A DNA stretch of 64,000 nucleotides, taken from Amycolatopsis jejuensis. Lineage in GTDB: Bacteria; Actinomycetota; Actinomycetes; Mycobacteriales; Pseudonocardiaceae. The translations under genes and the position numbers were made by a program. Positions 19,622 through 28,417 of this stretch are shown here, in pieces. Where the stretch lies: assembly GCF_000717335.1 (NCBI RefSeq), contig NZ_JNYZ01000013.1, forward strand, positions 132,981 to 196,980. Direction: 5' to 3'. The notes beneath the pieces were generated by a model. The model saw nothing but the letters and a program-made list of their open reading frames with translations, searched no databases and was not told the DNA's origin. Position 1 is the first letter of the stretch; each line of letters begins with the position of its first letter.

Positions 19622-22006
19622 TCACGAGGCGACATACGCCGCCAGGTGTTCGCCGGTCAAGGTCGATCGCTTTTTCACCAGTTCCGCTGGCGTGCCTTCG
19701 AAGACGACCTGGCCGCCGTCATGGCCCGCACCAGGGCCGAGGTCGACGATCCAGTCCGCATGCGCCATCACCGCCTGGTGGTGCTCGATCACGATCACCG
19801 ACTTGCCCGCGTCGACGAGGTGGTCCAGCAGCCCGAGCAGCTGCTCGACGTCGGCGAGGTGCAGGCCGGTGGTCGGCTCGTCGAGGATGTACACGTCACC
19901 GCCGGAACCCATGTGCGTGGCCAGTTTCAGCCGCTGGCGCTCGCCACCGGACAACGTCGTGAGCGGCTGCCCGAGCGTCAGGTAGCCGAGGCCGACCTGC
20001 TCCATCCGCTCGAGGATCTTGTGCGCGGCCGGCGTGCGGGCCTCGCCGTCGCCGAAGAAGTCCTCGGCCTGCGCGACCGACATCGCGAGCACCTCGCTGA
20101 TGTCGCGGCCGCCGAGGTGGTAGTCGAGCACCGACGGTTCGAACCGCTTGCCCTCGCACACCTCGCAGGTGACCGCGACCCCCGCGATCATCGCCAGGTC
20201 CGTGTAGATCACGCCGGTGCCGTTGCAGTTCGGGCACGCGCCCTCGGAGTTGGCCGAGAACAGCGCCGGTTTCACGTTGTTGACCTTGGCGAACGCCTTG
20301 CGGATCGGTTCGAGCAGCCCGGTGTACGTCGCCGGGTTGCTGCGCCGCGACCCGCGGATCGGCGTCTGGTCCACCGACACGACCTCGCCCGACGCCGGGA
20401 TCGACCCGTGGATCAGCGAGCTCTTGCCCGACCCCGCGACCCCGGTGATCACACACAGCACGCCGAGCGGGATGTCGACGTCGACGTCCTGCAGGTTGTG
20501 CGTGTTCGCGCCGCGGATTTCCAGCACCCCGGTCCGTTCCCGCACCGACGGCTTGAGCGACGCGCGGTCGTCGAGATGCTTGCCGGTGATCGTCTTGCTG
20601 GCACGCAGATCCTCCAGCGGACCCTCGAAGCACACCGTGCCGCCGTTCGTGCCCGCGCCGGGCCCGAGGTCGACGACATGGTCGGCAATCGCGATCGCCT
20701 CCGGTTTGTGCTCCACGACCAATACGGTGTTTCCCTTGTCCCGCAAGCGAAGCAGGAGACTGTTCATGCGCTGGATGTCGTGCGGGTGCAGGCCGATGGT
20801 GGGCTCGTCGAAGACATACGTGACGTCGGTGAGCGCCGAGCCGAGGTGGCGCACCATCTTCACCCGCTGCGCCTCACCGCCGGACAGCGTGCCCGACGGC
20901 CGCTCCAGCGACAGGTACCCCAGCCCGATCTCCACAAAGGAATCGAGCGTGTCGTGCAAGGACGTCACCAGCGGCGCGACCGATGGTTCGTCCAGCTTCC
21001 CGACCCATTCGGCCAGGTCGCTGACCTGCATCGAGCACGCGTCGGCAATGCTGATGCCGTCGATCTTCGACGACCTGGCCAGCTCGCTCAGCCGCGTGCC
21101 CTCGCACTCCGGGCAGGTGGCGAACGTGATCGCCCGGTCCACGAACGCGCGGATGTGCGGCTGCAGCGCCTCCCGGTCCTTCGACAGCATCGACCGCTGG
21201 ATCCGCGGGATCAGCCCCTCGTACCACACGTTGACGCCGTTGACCTTGATCCGCGTCTGCTCCTTGTAGAGCAGGTCGTTGAGCTCGCGTTTGGTGTACT
21301 TGCGGATCGGCTTGTCCGGATCGTGGAAGCCGGACTCCCGGAAAATCGTGCCGTACCAGCTGGTTCCGGTGTAGTTCGGGATCATCAGCGCGCCGTCGTT
21401 GAGGGATTTGCTGTCGTCGTACAGCTGGGTCAGGTCGAAGTCGGACACGCGGCCCATACCTTCACACCGCGGGCACTGGCCACCGGTGATGCTGAAGCTG
21501 CGCCGCTCCTTGACCTGCTTCCCGCCGCGCTGCAGGGTGACCGCGCCTGCTCCGCTGAGCGAGGCCACGTTGAACGAAAACGCTTGCGACGAACCGATGT
21601 GCGGTTTGCCGATGCGGCTGAACAGGATGCGCAGCATGGCGTTGGCGTCGGTCGCGGTGCCGACCGTCGACCGCGGGTCCGCGCCCATCCGCTGCTGGTC
21701 CACGATGATCGCGGTGGTGAGCCCGTCGAGCACGTCGACCTCGGGCCGCGCCAGCGTGGGCATGAAGCCCTGTACGAAACTGCTGTACGTCTCGTTGATC
21801 ATCCGCTGTGATTCAGCCGCGATCGTGCTGAACACCAGCGAGCTCTTGCCCGAGCCGGACACCCCGGTGAACACCGTCAACCGGCGCTTCGGGAGCTCGA
21901 CGCTCACGTCCTTGAGGTTGTTCACGCGGGCGCCCTGCACGCGGATCAGGTCGTGGCTGTCGGCGGCGTGCGGCGCGGGTGTGGTCTTCCCCTTGGCCTT
22001 GGTCAT
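19622..22006 (-). CDS. UvrA-like ABC ATPase (UvrA2/DrrC type)
   Basis: A 794-aa excinuclease UvrA homologue. Two ABC modules are seen: Walker A GVSGSGKSS (near 48-56) and GVAGSGKSS, signatures LSGGEAQRVKM and LSGGERQRLKL, and zinc modules CPRCEGMGRV and CPNCNGTG. At 794 aa it is much shorter than housekeeping UvrA (about 950) and lacks the UvrB-interaction insertion, which defines UvrA2 / daunorubicin-resistance DrrC proteins. These protect DNA from intercalators or act in accessory repair. The ATG follows GAGGGAGAG. Not an obvious operon with its neighbours. Confidence 0.9.
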   Translation of the reverse strand: MTKAKGKTTPAPHAADSHDLIRVQGARVNNLKDVSVELPKRRLTVFTGVSGSGKSSLVFSTIAAESQRMINETYSSFVQGFMPTLARPEVDVLDGLTTAIIVDQQRMGADPRSTVGTATDANAMLRILFSRIGKPHIGSSQAFSFNVASLSGAGAVTLQRGGKQVKERRSFSITGGQCPRCEGMGRVSDFDLTQLYDDSKSLNDGALMIPNYTGTSWYGTIFRESGFHDPDKPIRKYTKRELNDLLYKEQTRIKVNGVNVWYEGLIPRIQRSMLSKDREALQPHIRAFVDRAITFATCPECEGTRLSELARSSKIDGISIADACSMQVSDLAEWVGKLDEPSVAPLVTSLHDTLDSFVEIGLGYLSLERPSGTLSGGEAQRVKMVRHLGSALTDVTYVFDEPTIGLHPHDIQRMNSLLLRLRDKGNTVLVVEHKPEAIAIADHVVDLGPGAGTNGGTVCFEGPLEDLRASKTITGKHLDDRASLKPSVRERTGVLEIRGANTHNLQDVDVDIPLGVLCVITGVAGSGKSSLIHGSIPASGEVVSVDQTPIRGSRRSNPATYTGLLEPIRKAFAKVNNVKPALFSANSEGACPNCNGTGVIYTDLAMIAGVAVTCEVCEGKRFEPSVLDYHLGGRDISEVLAMSVAQAEDFFGDGEARTPAAHKILERMEQVGLGYLTLGQPLTTLSGGERQRLKLATHMGSGGDVYILDEPTTGLHLADVEQLLGLLDHLVDAGKSVIVIEHHQAVMAHADWIVDLGPGAGHDGGQVVFEGTPAELVKKRSTLTGEHLAAYVAS

Positions 22007-22048
22007 CGTCTCTCCCTCTTCGTTCCCGGAGTGTCCGGCCCCAGTGGT

Positions 22049-22459
22049 TCAGCTCAGCTCTTGAATACGGAGGAGGTTGCCCGCCGGGTCGCGGAACGCG
22101 CAGTCGCGCACCCCGTACGGCTGGTCGGTGGGCTCCTGCACGACCTCGGCATCGCCTGCCTGCAGCCGTTCGAAGGTGGCGTCGACGTCCTTGGTGGCGA
22201 GGTTCACCGCGGCGTAGGTGCCCTTGGCCATCATCTCGGTGATGGCGCGGCGTTCGTCGTCGGTGAGCCCGGGGAACGCGGCGACCGGCTGCAGCACGAT
22301 CGACGTGTCCGGCTGTCCCGGCGGGCCGACGGTGATCCAGGCCAGATCGCCGTACTTGACGTTGTTGCGCACCTCGAAGCCGAGGGTGTCGCGGTAGAAG
22401 GCCAGCATGGCGTCGGGGTCGGTGTGCGGAAGGAAGCTTGCGTGAATGGTGATGTCCAT
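22049..22459 (-). CDS. VOC family protein
   Basis: A 136-aa single VOC (glyoxalase/bleomycin-resistance) fold starting MDITIHASFLPHTDPDAML with FYRDTLGFEV and a second half ending GVRDCAFRDPAGNLLRIQEL (metal-ligand Glu near the end). ATG 22459 fits homologues; the in-frame GTG at 22468 would add three residues and sits one base after the AraC stop. It is co-transcribed with the AraC-type gene just upstream, a pairing commonly seen in actinobacteria. Substrate unknown. Confidence 0.85.
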   Translation of the reverse strand: MDITIHASFLPHTDPDAMLAFYRDTLGFEVRNNVKYGDLAWITVGPPGQPDTSIVLQPVAAFPGLTDDERRAITEMMAKGTYAAVNLATKDVDATFERLQAGDAEVVQEPTDQPYGVRDCAFRDPAGNLLRIQELS

Positions 22460-22469
22460 GTCGGTCACA

Positions 22470-22913
22470 CTAGGTGCGCGCGGACGACGATGCTTCTCGA
22501 TTCCTGATCGGTCGCGTGACCTGTTTCGCGACGCACGGCGCCATGCCCTCGGTGGCGCCGGTCTCCTCCTCGCGGTAGACGCTCGGCGGCTTCCCGACCA
22601 GCTCGGTAAACCTCGTACTGAACGTGCCGAGCGACGAGAACCCGACGGCGAAACACACCTCGGTGACGCTCATTCCGCCCCGCCGCAGCAGGGCCATCGC
22701 CCGTTCGATGCGCCGGGTCACCAGATACCCGTACGGTGACTCTCCGTAGGCGGCGCGGAACTGGCGGCTGAGGTGCCCGGCGGACATGTTCGCGCCTCGC
22801 GCGAGCGCCTCGACGTCGAGCGGCTGCGCGTACTCGCGGTCGATCCGGTCGCGCACCCGGCGCAACCGCGCGAGGTCGGCCCATCGCTGCGCGTCATCGG
22901 CTCTGCTGGTCAC
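22470..22913 (-). CDS. AraC-type regulator (DNA-binding domain only)
   Basis: A 147-aa protein consisting almost wholly of two AraC-type helix-turn-helix motifs: VEALARGANMSAGHLSRQFR and VTEVCFAVGFSSLGTFSTRF. The N-terminal sensing domain common in AraC proteins is absent. I chose GTG 22913 because upstream codons read like noise. The stop lies one base before the VOC gene's possible GTG, so it is in an operon with it and may regulate it. Confidence 0.85.
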   Translation of the reverse strand: MTSRADDAQRWADLARLRRVRDRIDREYAQPLDVEALARGANMSAGHLSRQFRAAYGESPYGYLVTRRIERAMALLRRGGMSVTEVCFAVGFSSLGTFSTRFTELVGKPPSVYREEETGATEGMAPCVAKQVTRPIRNREASSSART

Positions 22914-23021
22914 TCCGAAATCGTGCCACGGCTCGCCGCGGCGACCCAGTATTCGCCCCCGTTCGGGCCGGTGGCCGATCCGTTCAAGACGGCCGCGGCG
23001 AGATCGTGCGACGGTGGCCGG

Positions 23022-23909
23022 GTGACTGTGAAACTGGATGCCGTCGCCCCGTTCCTCGCCGGGCACGGCCGGGTGCTGGACCGGCGGCGGTTCGAACTGA
23101 TGCAGGGAAGCGGGCGGGCCGAGGAGGTACTCGCGGCCGTCGCGGCCTACCGCAATCCCGACGGCGGGTACGGCTGGGGCCTGGAGCCGGACCTGCGGGC
23201 ACCGGAGAGCCAGCCCGGCGGCGCACTGCACGCGTTCGAGGTGTTCGCCGAGCTCGGACCGGTGACCACGCCACACGCGACGCAGCTGTGCGACTGGCTC
23301 GAATCGGTCTCGCTACCCGGCGGCGGGCTGCCGTTCGCGTTCCCGGTGGCCGACCCCGTCGCGTCCGCCCCGTTCTGGACCGGCGCCGACCCGGCGGTGT
23401 TCTCGTTGCAGAGCACGGCGTTCGCGACGTCGGTGGCACTGCGGGTCGCCGAGCACGACCCGGCCGTCGCAGCGCATCCCTGGCTGGCCCGCGCGACCGA
23501 GGCCTGCCTGCGGGCAATCCGGTCCATCGAGGAAATGCCGCACGCGATCGAGCTGAACTTCGCAATCCACCTGCTTGACGCCGCGTACGACCGGTACCCG
23601 GAGGTGGACGAACTCCTCACGAAACTCGGGAAGTTCCTGCCGGACAACGGAATCGTCCCGGTGGCGGGCGGCTCCGAAGGGGAGGCGCTGCGGCCGTTGG
23701 ACTTCAGTCCGACCCCGGGTCCGGCCCGGCGGCTTTTCACCGCGGACGCGATCGAGGCCGACCTGACCCGGCTCGAACAGGGTCAGCAGCCCGACGGCGC
23801 CTGGACGGTCGATTTCGCCAGCTACTCCCCGGCCGCCGCACTGGAATGGCGAGGGTACGCGACTGTCGGTGCGATTTCCGTGCTCCGGGCCAACTCCCGG
23901 CTCGGCTGA
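23022..23909 (+). CDS. Terpenoid-cyclase/prenyltransferase-like alpha-toroid protein
   Basis: A 295-aa protein with internal helical repeats. NPDGGYGWGLEPDLR and QQPDGAWTVDFASYSP are typical QW-like turns of the alpha/alpha toroid seen in squalene cyclases and protein prenyltransferases. It lacks the DXDD or zinc-site residues of an active cyclase, so the function is unknown. It starts GTG (23022; a second GTG lies two codons later). Homologues of this length in actinobacteria are annotated only as hypothetical. It is divergent from the AraC gene by 108 bp. Confidence 0.75.
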   Translation: MTVKLDAVAPFLAGHGRVLDRRRFELMQGSGRAEEVLAAVAAYRNPDGGYGWGLEPDLRAPESQPGGALHAFEVFAELGPVTTPHATQLCDWLESVSLPGGGLPFAFPVADPVASAPFWTGADPAVFSLQSTAFATSVALRVAEHDPAVAAHPWLARATEACLRAIRSIEEMPHAIELNFAIHLLDAAYDRYPEVDELLTKLGKFLPDNGIVPVAGGSEGEALRPLDFSPTPGPARRLFTADAIEADLTRLEQGQQPDGAWTVDFASYSPAAALEWRGYATVGAISVLRANSRLG

Positions 23910-23928
23910 ACACGTCCGGCCAAAGCAC

Positions 23929-24006
23929 CCCAATGTGGCATTGGGTGCATGTGACGCACCCAATGTGGCATTGGTTGCGTCAGATGCAGCGAATGTGGCA
24001 TTGGGG
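23929..24006. repeat. 30-bp-period palindromic repeats
   Basis: The core AATGTGGCATTGG occurs three times at exactly 30-bp steps (23932, 23962, 23992). The first two copies, with one more 5' base (CCAATG-TGG-CATTGG), are perfect inverted repeats. The spacer between them holds a second palindrome, GGGTGC (23943-23948) with GCACCC (23956-23961). It lies between the convergent toroid and pdxH-like genes. It may act as a terminator, or be a dispersed genomic repeat. Confidence 0.7.
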
Positions 24007-24774
24007 TCAGGGCCAGAGGCGTTCGCGGACCCAGGTCGCGCCGTCGCGGCGGTAGCGCAACCGGAGGTGCCGCCGGTCGTGCGCGGCCTGCCAGAACTCG
24101 ACGGAATCCGGGCGTACCAGGTATCGCGTCCACGTTTCCGGTGCGGTGTCCGGGTTTTCGGCGACCCAGCGTTCAGCGGCCGCCGCGGCTTCCGGGAGCC
24201 GCGCGGGGTCGTCGAGGATCTCCGACTGGTGCCCGAGGTACGCCTCGGCGCGCGACGCGGGCGGACGGGCGAGGAAGTCCGCAGCGGACACCTCCGGCGC
24301 AGCCGGGGCGACCGTGCCCCGTACGCGCACCTGTCGTCCGCGCCCTGGCCAGAAGAACGTGAGCGCTGCTCGCGGATTCGCCTGCAGCTGCTGCCCCTTC
24401 GGGCTGTCCGAGCTGGTCGCGACGGCCCAGCCCGGCGCGCCGACGTCCTTGAGGATCACCACGCGAGCGTCCGGAGCGCCATCTTCGTCCACTGTGGACA
24501 GCGTGACGGCGTGCGGGGCCAGCACGTGCTCACCGGCTTCGGTCAGCCAGGCGAGAAACAGCTCCTCCGGTGTGTCCGGCGCGGCGGCCGGGTCGAACTC
24601 CGGTAGCTGCTCGGGAAACGACGGCCAGCCGCGCAACGAAACCATGTTCCGACCGTACGGCGGCCGCCCCGGCGGCGGGTAATGCGGTGGCTGGGGCACG
24701 GCGACCGGCGGGGGACCGGTCTGCGGTAACGGACCGGCCGGGCGCCAGCCGGGGAACTGCTGTGGTGCCTGCAC
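24007..24774 (-). CDS. pdxH: Pyridoxamine 5'-phosphate oxidase family protein (PdxH-like)
   Basis: A 255-aa flavin-dependent oxidase. The core from about residue 43 (MVSLRGWPSFPEQLPEFD) matches PdxH: VTLSTVDEDGAPDARVVILKDV, FFWPGRGRQVRVRGTV and the C-terminal FMN/PLP motif FWQAAHDRRHLRLRYRR, with VRERLWP at the end. It converts pyridoxamine/pyridoxine phosphate to PLP, the cofactor of the PLP enzyme nearby. I chose GTG 24774, preceded by GGGAGG at eight bases; this adds a Pro-rich N-terminus of about 42 residues. ATG 24648 is the conservative alternative and has no clear ribosome-binding site. Confidence 0.8.
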   Translation of the reverse strand: MQAPQQFPGWRPAGPLPQTGPPPVAVPQPPHYPPPGRPPYGRNMVSLRGWPSFPEQLPEFDPAAAPDTPEELFLAWLTEAGEHVLAPHAVTLSTVDEDGAPDARVVILKDVGAPGWAVATSSDSPKGQQLQANPRAALTFFWPGRGRQVRVRGTVAPAAPEVSAADFLARPPASRAEAYLGHQSEILDDPARLPEAAAAAERWVAENPDTAPETWTRYLVRPDSVEFWQAAHDRRHLRLRYRRDGATWVRERLWP

Positions 24775-24854
24775 GGCCGCGACCTCCCAGCTCGAGCGTG
24801 TCCACCGCCATCGTTGCACGCCTGCTTGACGCGGCATGGTTGACTGTGCGCGCC

Positions 24855-25379
24855 ATGCGCCGATTCCTCGTTCTTGCCCCCGCCCTGGCCCTGCTCGCCG
24901 CCTGCGGTCCACCGGCCCCGGTCGCGGGGACGCCACAGCCGACGGCACCGGCGAGTTCGTCGTCCGCCGGGCTGCCGCCCGATCCGAAACCGGCGCGCAC
25001 TGCGAAGTGTCCGTACCTGTCGAACGAGGAGGTGCAGGACGCGAACGGGCAGCACGTGACGAAGGTGAGCGTGTCGGCCGACCAACCGCATCCGACGTGC
25101 TTCTTCTATCGGCCGGACGACAGCCTGCAGCTCACCGTGCGCGTGTACGTGGGCACGAGCGAGGTGGCAACGGCGCTGGTCAACAAGGCGGCGCCGGTGG
25201 ACACGTCGAACCCGGCAGCGGAGCCGGCCGGGTGGAAGGGCGGCTACCAGCCGTCCGGAGACGGCGTGGTGTACGCGGTCGCGAAGGGCGACGCGGCCGT
25301 GATCGTGACGAGCAACCAGAAGCAGAGCATCAAAGCACGCACAGTGGCGAAGAAGGCTATCGCTGCCCTGAAGCTGTGA
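24855..25379 (+). CDS. DUF2020 lipoprotein
   Basis: A 174-aa lipoprotein. The signal peptide MRRFLVLAPALALLAACG ends in the lipobox LAAC (Cys17). A Thr/Pro/Ser linker follows, then a DUF2020 domain (about 48-174) with CPYLSNEEVQDANG, HPTCFFYRP and the C-terminal KARTVAKKAIAALK. The family is found in actinobacterial envelopes and has no known activity. ATG 24855 follows a GTG at 24846 that would break the signal sequence. Confidence 0.85.
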   Translation: MRRFLVLAPALALLAACGPPAPVAGTPQPTAPASSSSAGLPPDPKPARTAKCPYLSNEEVQDANGQHVTKVSVSADQPHPTCFFYRPDDSLQLTVRVYVGTSEVATALVNKAAPVDTSNPAAEPAGWKGGYQPSGDGVVYAVAKGDAAVIVTSNQKQSIKARTVAKKAIAALKL

Positions 25380-25519
25380 GTAGTGGGCTCCGCACGGGTG
25401 AGTGAAGTTGATCTTGTATTACTCTGGGCAGCACGCGCAGGCCCCCGGCACTCGCGCGGGCGGGTGCCGGTCCGGCACCGAAAACTTGGTTACCCCCATC
25501 CGACGACAAGGACAGATTC

Positions 25520-25972
25520 GTGGCTGACACCCTCAAGGAAATCCTGCTCGACTCGAGCCGTCGCCCCAACGTGGTCACCGACCTCGGAGAGCTCGTGGAC
25601 GCCGAGGTCTCCGACAAGGGCGGGGTCTCGGGCGCGGTCGTGAAGACCGGCTTCGCCGCCGTCAAGAAGATCAAGCCGGGCATCATCCCGTCCGCGGTCG
25701 ACACGCTGCTGGACGACTTCGCCGGCGCGCTCGAGCCGTTCTACGGCGACTTCAGGGCCAGCGGCGGCGGTGACTTCGGCGCGTACCTCACGAGCCGCTC
25801 CGACGAGGCCTCGGACGCGCTGCTCAGCGTCACCGACAACCGCGCCGACCGCAGCAGCCGCGACAGCATCAAGAAGGTGTACTCGAAGCTGCGCCCGAAC
25901 GGCAAGAAGAACGTCGAGGAGGCGCTGCCGCGGCTCGGCAAGCTGATCGACAAGCACGCCGCCACGGTCTGA
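25520..25972 (+). CDS. DUF6918-like conserved protein
   Basis: A 150-aa predicted soluble helical protein starting GTG after AAGGAC. The body includes SSRRPNVVTDLGELVDAEVSD, KKIKPGIIPSAVDTLLDDF and a conserved C-terminal KKVYSKLRPNGKKNVEEALP. It has no signal peptide or membrane segment. It resembles a widespread actinobacterial family of unknown function. Followed by a strong bidirectional terminator. Confidence 0.7.
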   Translation: MADTLKEILLDSSRRPNVVTDLGELVDAEVSDKGGVSGAVVKTGFAAVKKIKPGIIPSAVDTLLDDFAGALEPFYGDFRASGGGDFGAYLTSRSDEASDALLSVTDNRADRSSRDSIKKVYSKLRPNGKKNVEEALPRLGKLIDKHAATV

Positions 25973-25993
25973 ACCGGCTGAGCGAGCACGAAA

Positions 25994-26025
25994 AAGGGCC
26001 CCGGGACACGCTTCCCGGGGCCCTT
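25994..26025. terminator. Bidirectional terminator
   Basis: A 12-bp perfect stem AAGGGCCCCGGG / CCCGGGGCCCTT with an eight-base loop, flanked by AAAAA on the left and TTCT on the right. It lies between convergent genes ending at 25972 and 26033. Confidence 0.85.
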
Positions 26026-26032
26026 CTCGCGT

Positions 26033-26668
26033 TCAGTTCTTCTTCTCTGCAGCCGGCGTGCTCGGCGCCTTGCCGTTGGTCTTCGGCTCGGCCTCCTTGG
26101 CTTGGGGGGCTTCGGGGGCTTCGGGCTTCTCCGGAGCGGCCGGTTTCGCGGGCGGCGTCGCCTTCGGCGGTGCCGGGGCGACCGGCGGCTCCTGCTGGCG
26201 TGACTTCAACGCCACCGCGGTACCGACGGCGATCGCGCCGAGGCCGAGCAGCCATGGCCAGCGACGGCGCTTGCGGGTGCCCTTGGCGGCCACCTTGGCC
26301 TCCTCGAGCGCAGCGCGGAACTCCTTCTTCGCCGCCTTGAAGTCCTTCTTGCCCCGCCGCTTCGAGTCGCCGGCGGACGCCGCCGCCTTGATCGCGGCCC
26401 GCTTGGCCTTGCGGCCGGGCTTCTTCAGCTCGGCCAGCCGGGCCAGCGCCTCCTTGCGGGCTGCGGCCGAGCTCTTCTTGAGCTCCTTGCGGGTGAGCTC
26501 CGTCTTCTTCGCGAGCTTGCGCCGCGCGCGCCGGCTCTGCTTCCCCAGCTCTTCGGCTCCGGCCTCGGCGGCCTTAGCACCTGCCTTACCGGCCTCGACG
26601 GCCCGTTTGCGCAGGTCCGCCGCGCCGGACTTGACCGACTCGCCGACCGAATCCACGGCCCGGGTCAT
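26033..26668 (-). CDS. Lys/Ala-rich histone-tail-like membrane protein
   Basis: A 211-aa protein. Residues 1-130 are a long charged helix rich in Lys, Arg and Ala (KKTELTRKELKKSSAAARKEA, then RRGKKDFKAAKKEF), like the basic tails of histone H1-like nucleoid proteins. One transmembrane helix follows (WPWLLGLGAIAVGTAVAL), then a Pro/Ala/Glu-rich outer tail. The charge distribution places the basic part in the cytoplasm, so it could tether DNA or polyphosphate to the membrane; this is inference. The ATG at 26668 follows GAGGTGA, better than the upstream GTG at 26677. Confidence 0.7.
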   Translation of the reverse strand: MTRAVDSVGESVKSGAADLRKRAVEAGKAGAKAAEAGAEELGKQSRRARRKLAKKTELTRKELKKSSAAARKEALARLAELKKPGRKAKRAAIKAAASAGDSKRRGKKDFKAAKKEFRAALEEAKVAAKGTRKRRRWPWLLGLGAIAVGTAVALKSRQQEPPVAPAPPKATPPAKPAAPEKPEAPEAPQAKEAEPKTNGKAPSTPAAEKKN

Positions 26669-26876
26669 GGCCTTCACCTCATATCAATCGTTGTGAAATA
26701 CCTCTGGTGCTTGTCATCCATCCTGCCCTTTTTCCGCGCGTACCGCTGCGGCTTCCCGCGCGTGGCGCAGCGCAAACCCCCGGAAAGGGCGCTCTTCCTG
26801 CGCAGATGCCCGCTGCCCCCGGACCGGGTCGCCCCCTGAACCCCCCATTTGTGCGACGGGGTGGCACGATGACCGC

Positions 26877-27401
26877 GTGACTGAAAGCGCCCGCAAGGCC
26901 ACCCTGCACACCAACCAGGGTGACATCCACGTGAACCTGCTGCCCGACCACGCGCCGAAGACCGTGGCGAACTTCGTGGGGCTGGCCACCGGCTCCAAGG
27001 AGTACACCCAGCCGAACGCCGGCGGCAGCAACTCCGGCCCGTTCTACGACGGCTCGATCTTCCACCGGATCATCGACGGCTTCATGATCCAGGGCGGTGA
27101 CCCCACGGGCACCGGCCGCGGCGGACCCGGCTACAAGTTCGGCGACGAGTTCCACCCGGAGCTGCAGTTCTCCAAGCCGTACCTGCTGGCCATGGCGAAC
27201 GCCGGGCCGGGAACCAACGGCTCGCAGTTCTTCATCACCGTCGCGCCGACGGCCCACCTGAACTTCCGGCACACGATCTTCGGCGAGGTGGCCGACCAGG
27301 CCTCCCGCGACGTCGTCGACAAGATCGCGTCCGCCGCGACCGGCCCGGCGGACCGCCCGCTCGCCGACGTGGTCATCGAGAAGGTCACCGTCGAGGACTG
27401 A
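26877..27401 (+). CDS. ppiA: Cyclophilin-type peptidyl-prolyl isomerase
   Basis: A 174-aa cytosolic cyclophilin. Seen are KTVANFVGLATG, FYDGSIFHRIIDGFMIQGGDP (catalytic Arg in FHR) and AMANAGPGTNGSQFFITV. No signal peptide. It corresponds to the PpiA-like gene placed between gyrA and crgA near the origin of mycobacteria and relatives. GTG start with no clear Shine-Dalgarno, probably leaderless or from a short leader. The rhomboid gene follows 41 bp downstream on the same strand. Confidence 0.93.
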   Translation: MTESARKATLHTNQGDIHVNLLPDHAPKTVANFVGLATGSKEYTQPNAGGSNSGPFYDGSIFHRIIDGFMIQGGDPTGTGRGGPGYKFGDEFHPELQFSKPYLLAMANAGPGTNGSQFFITVAPTAHLNFRHTIFGEVADQASRDVVDKIASAATGPADRPLADVVIEKVTVED

Positions 27402-27442
27402 CCCCGCGGGGCCCGGGTGGATTTCGGTAGGTTGGTGCCATC

Positions 27443-28417
27443 GTGAACCAACCGCCGAATCCCCCCGTACCCCCGGTACCGTCCGCACTTCCCGGTTGCT
27501 GGTGGCATCCCAACCGCCCGACCGGCCTGAGCTGTGCCCGCTGCGGACGTCCGGCGTGCCCGGACTGCCTGCGCGAGGCCCCGGTCGGCTTCCAGTGCAC
27601 CGACTGCGTCCAGGCCGGCGCGCAGCAACAACAGCGGCAGCACCGGCAGTACCGCAACGCCGGGATGGGCACGCGCACGATCGCGGGCGCCCGGCCGTCG
27701 AACTCCTTCCCGGTCACGGTCACGCTCATCGCGGTCAACGTGGTGGTCTTCCTGATCACCGTGATCCAGGCGAAGAGCCTTTTCGACAACAGCAGCGCGC
27801 CGGTCGAGCAGCTCGGGGTGCTGTGGACGTCGGCAACGCTCGGCGGCGGCGAGTGGTGGCGGATCATCACCTCCGGCTTCCTGCACTACGGGCCCATCCA
27901 CATCGCGGCGAACATGTTCTCGCTGTGGATGATGGGCCGCGCGCTGGAGCAGGTCTTCGGCAAGGGCCGGTACCTCGCGCTGTACTTCGTGTCGATGATC
28001 GGCGCGTCGGCGACGGTGCTGGTGTTCCAGGACGTCAACGGGGGCACCGCGGGCGCGTCCGGCGCGATTTTCGGGCTGCTCGGCAGCTACGCGGTGATCG
28101 TGCTGAAGCTCAAGCTCAACCCCACCGCGCTGCTGATCAACCTGGTGATCAACGCGTACGTCACTTTTGCGATCCCGGGGATTTCGATCTACGCGCACGT
28201 CGGCGGGCTCGTCGCCGGTGCGCTGGTCACCGTCGCGATGCTGTACGCGCCGGAGCGGAACCGGGTCCGCTGGCAGGCCATCGGCACGGCGATCGTCGCG
28301 GTCGCCATCGTGGGGCTGATCGGCTGGCGGGCCACCCAGGTCCCGCCTGCGCAGTGCACGTTCGCGGAGCTGCGGGGCGGCACCACGTATGTCTGCGGAA
28401 CGTCACGCTCCGGTTGA
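27443..28417 (+). CDS. Rhomboid-family intramembrane serine protease with zinc ribbon
   Basis: A 324-aa protein. Residues 19-55 form a treble-clef/B-box-like zinc ribbon with repeated Cys and His (CWWHPNRPTGLSCARCG, CPDCL, CTDC). The rhomboid domain follows with six helices: HIAANMFSLW (Asn157), GASGAIFG with nucleophile Ser206, and AHVGGLVAG with His252. It cleaves membrane proteins within the bilayer. GTG start; a TAGGTT nine bases upstream may be a -10. Its last 15 bases overlap the convergent PH-like gene. Confidence 0.9.
   Translation: MNQPPNPPVPPVPSALPGCWWHPNRPTGLSCARCGRPACPDCLREAPVGFQCTDCVQAGAQQQQRQHRQYRNAGMGTRTIAGARPSNSFPVTVTLIAVNVVVFLITVIQAKSLFDNSSAPVEQLGVLWTSATLGGGEWWRIITSGFLHYGPIHIAANMFSLWMMGRALEQVFGKGRYLALYFVSMIGASATVLVFQDVNGGTAGASGAIFGLLGSYAVIVLKLKLNPTALLINLVINAYVTFAIPGISIYAHVGGLVAGALVTVAMLYAPERNRVRWQAIGTAIVAVAIVGLIGWRATQVPPAQCTFAELRGGTTYVCGTSRSG

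Noticed and set aside
19448..21811. Long plus-strand frame opposite the UvrA2-like gene
   Set aside because: A repetitive Arg/His/Asp-rich translation typical of an antisense shadow; the minus strand has Walker motifs.
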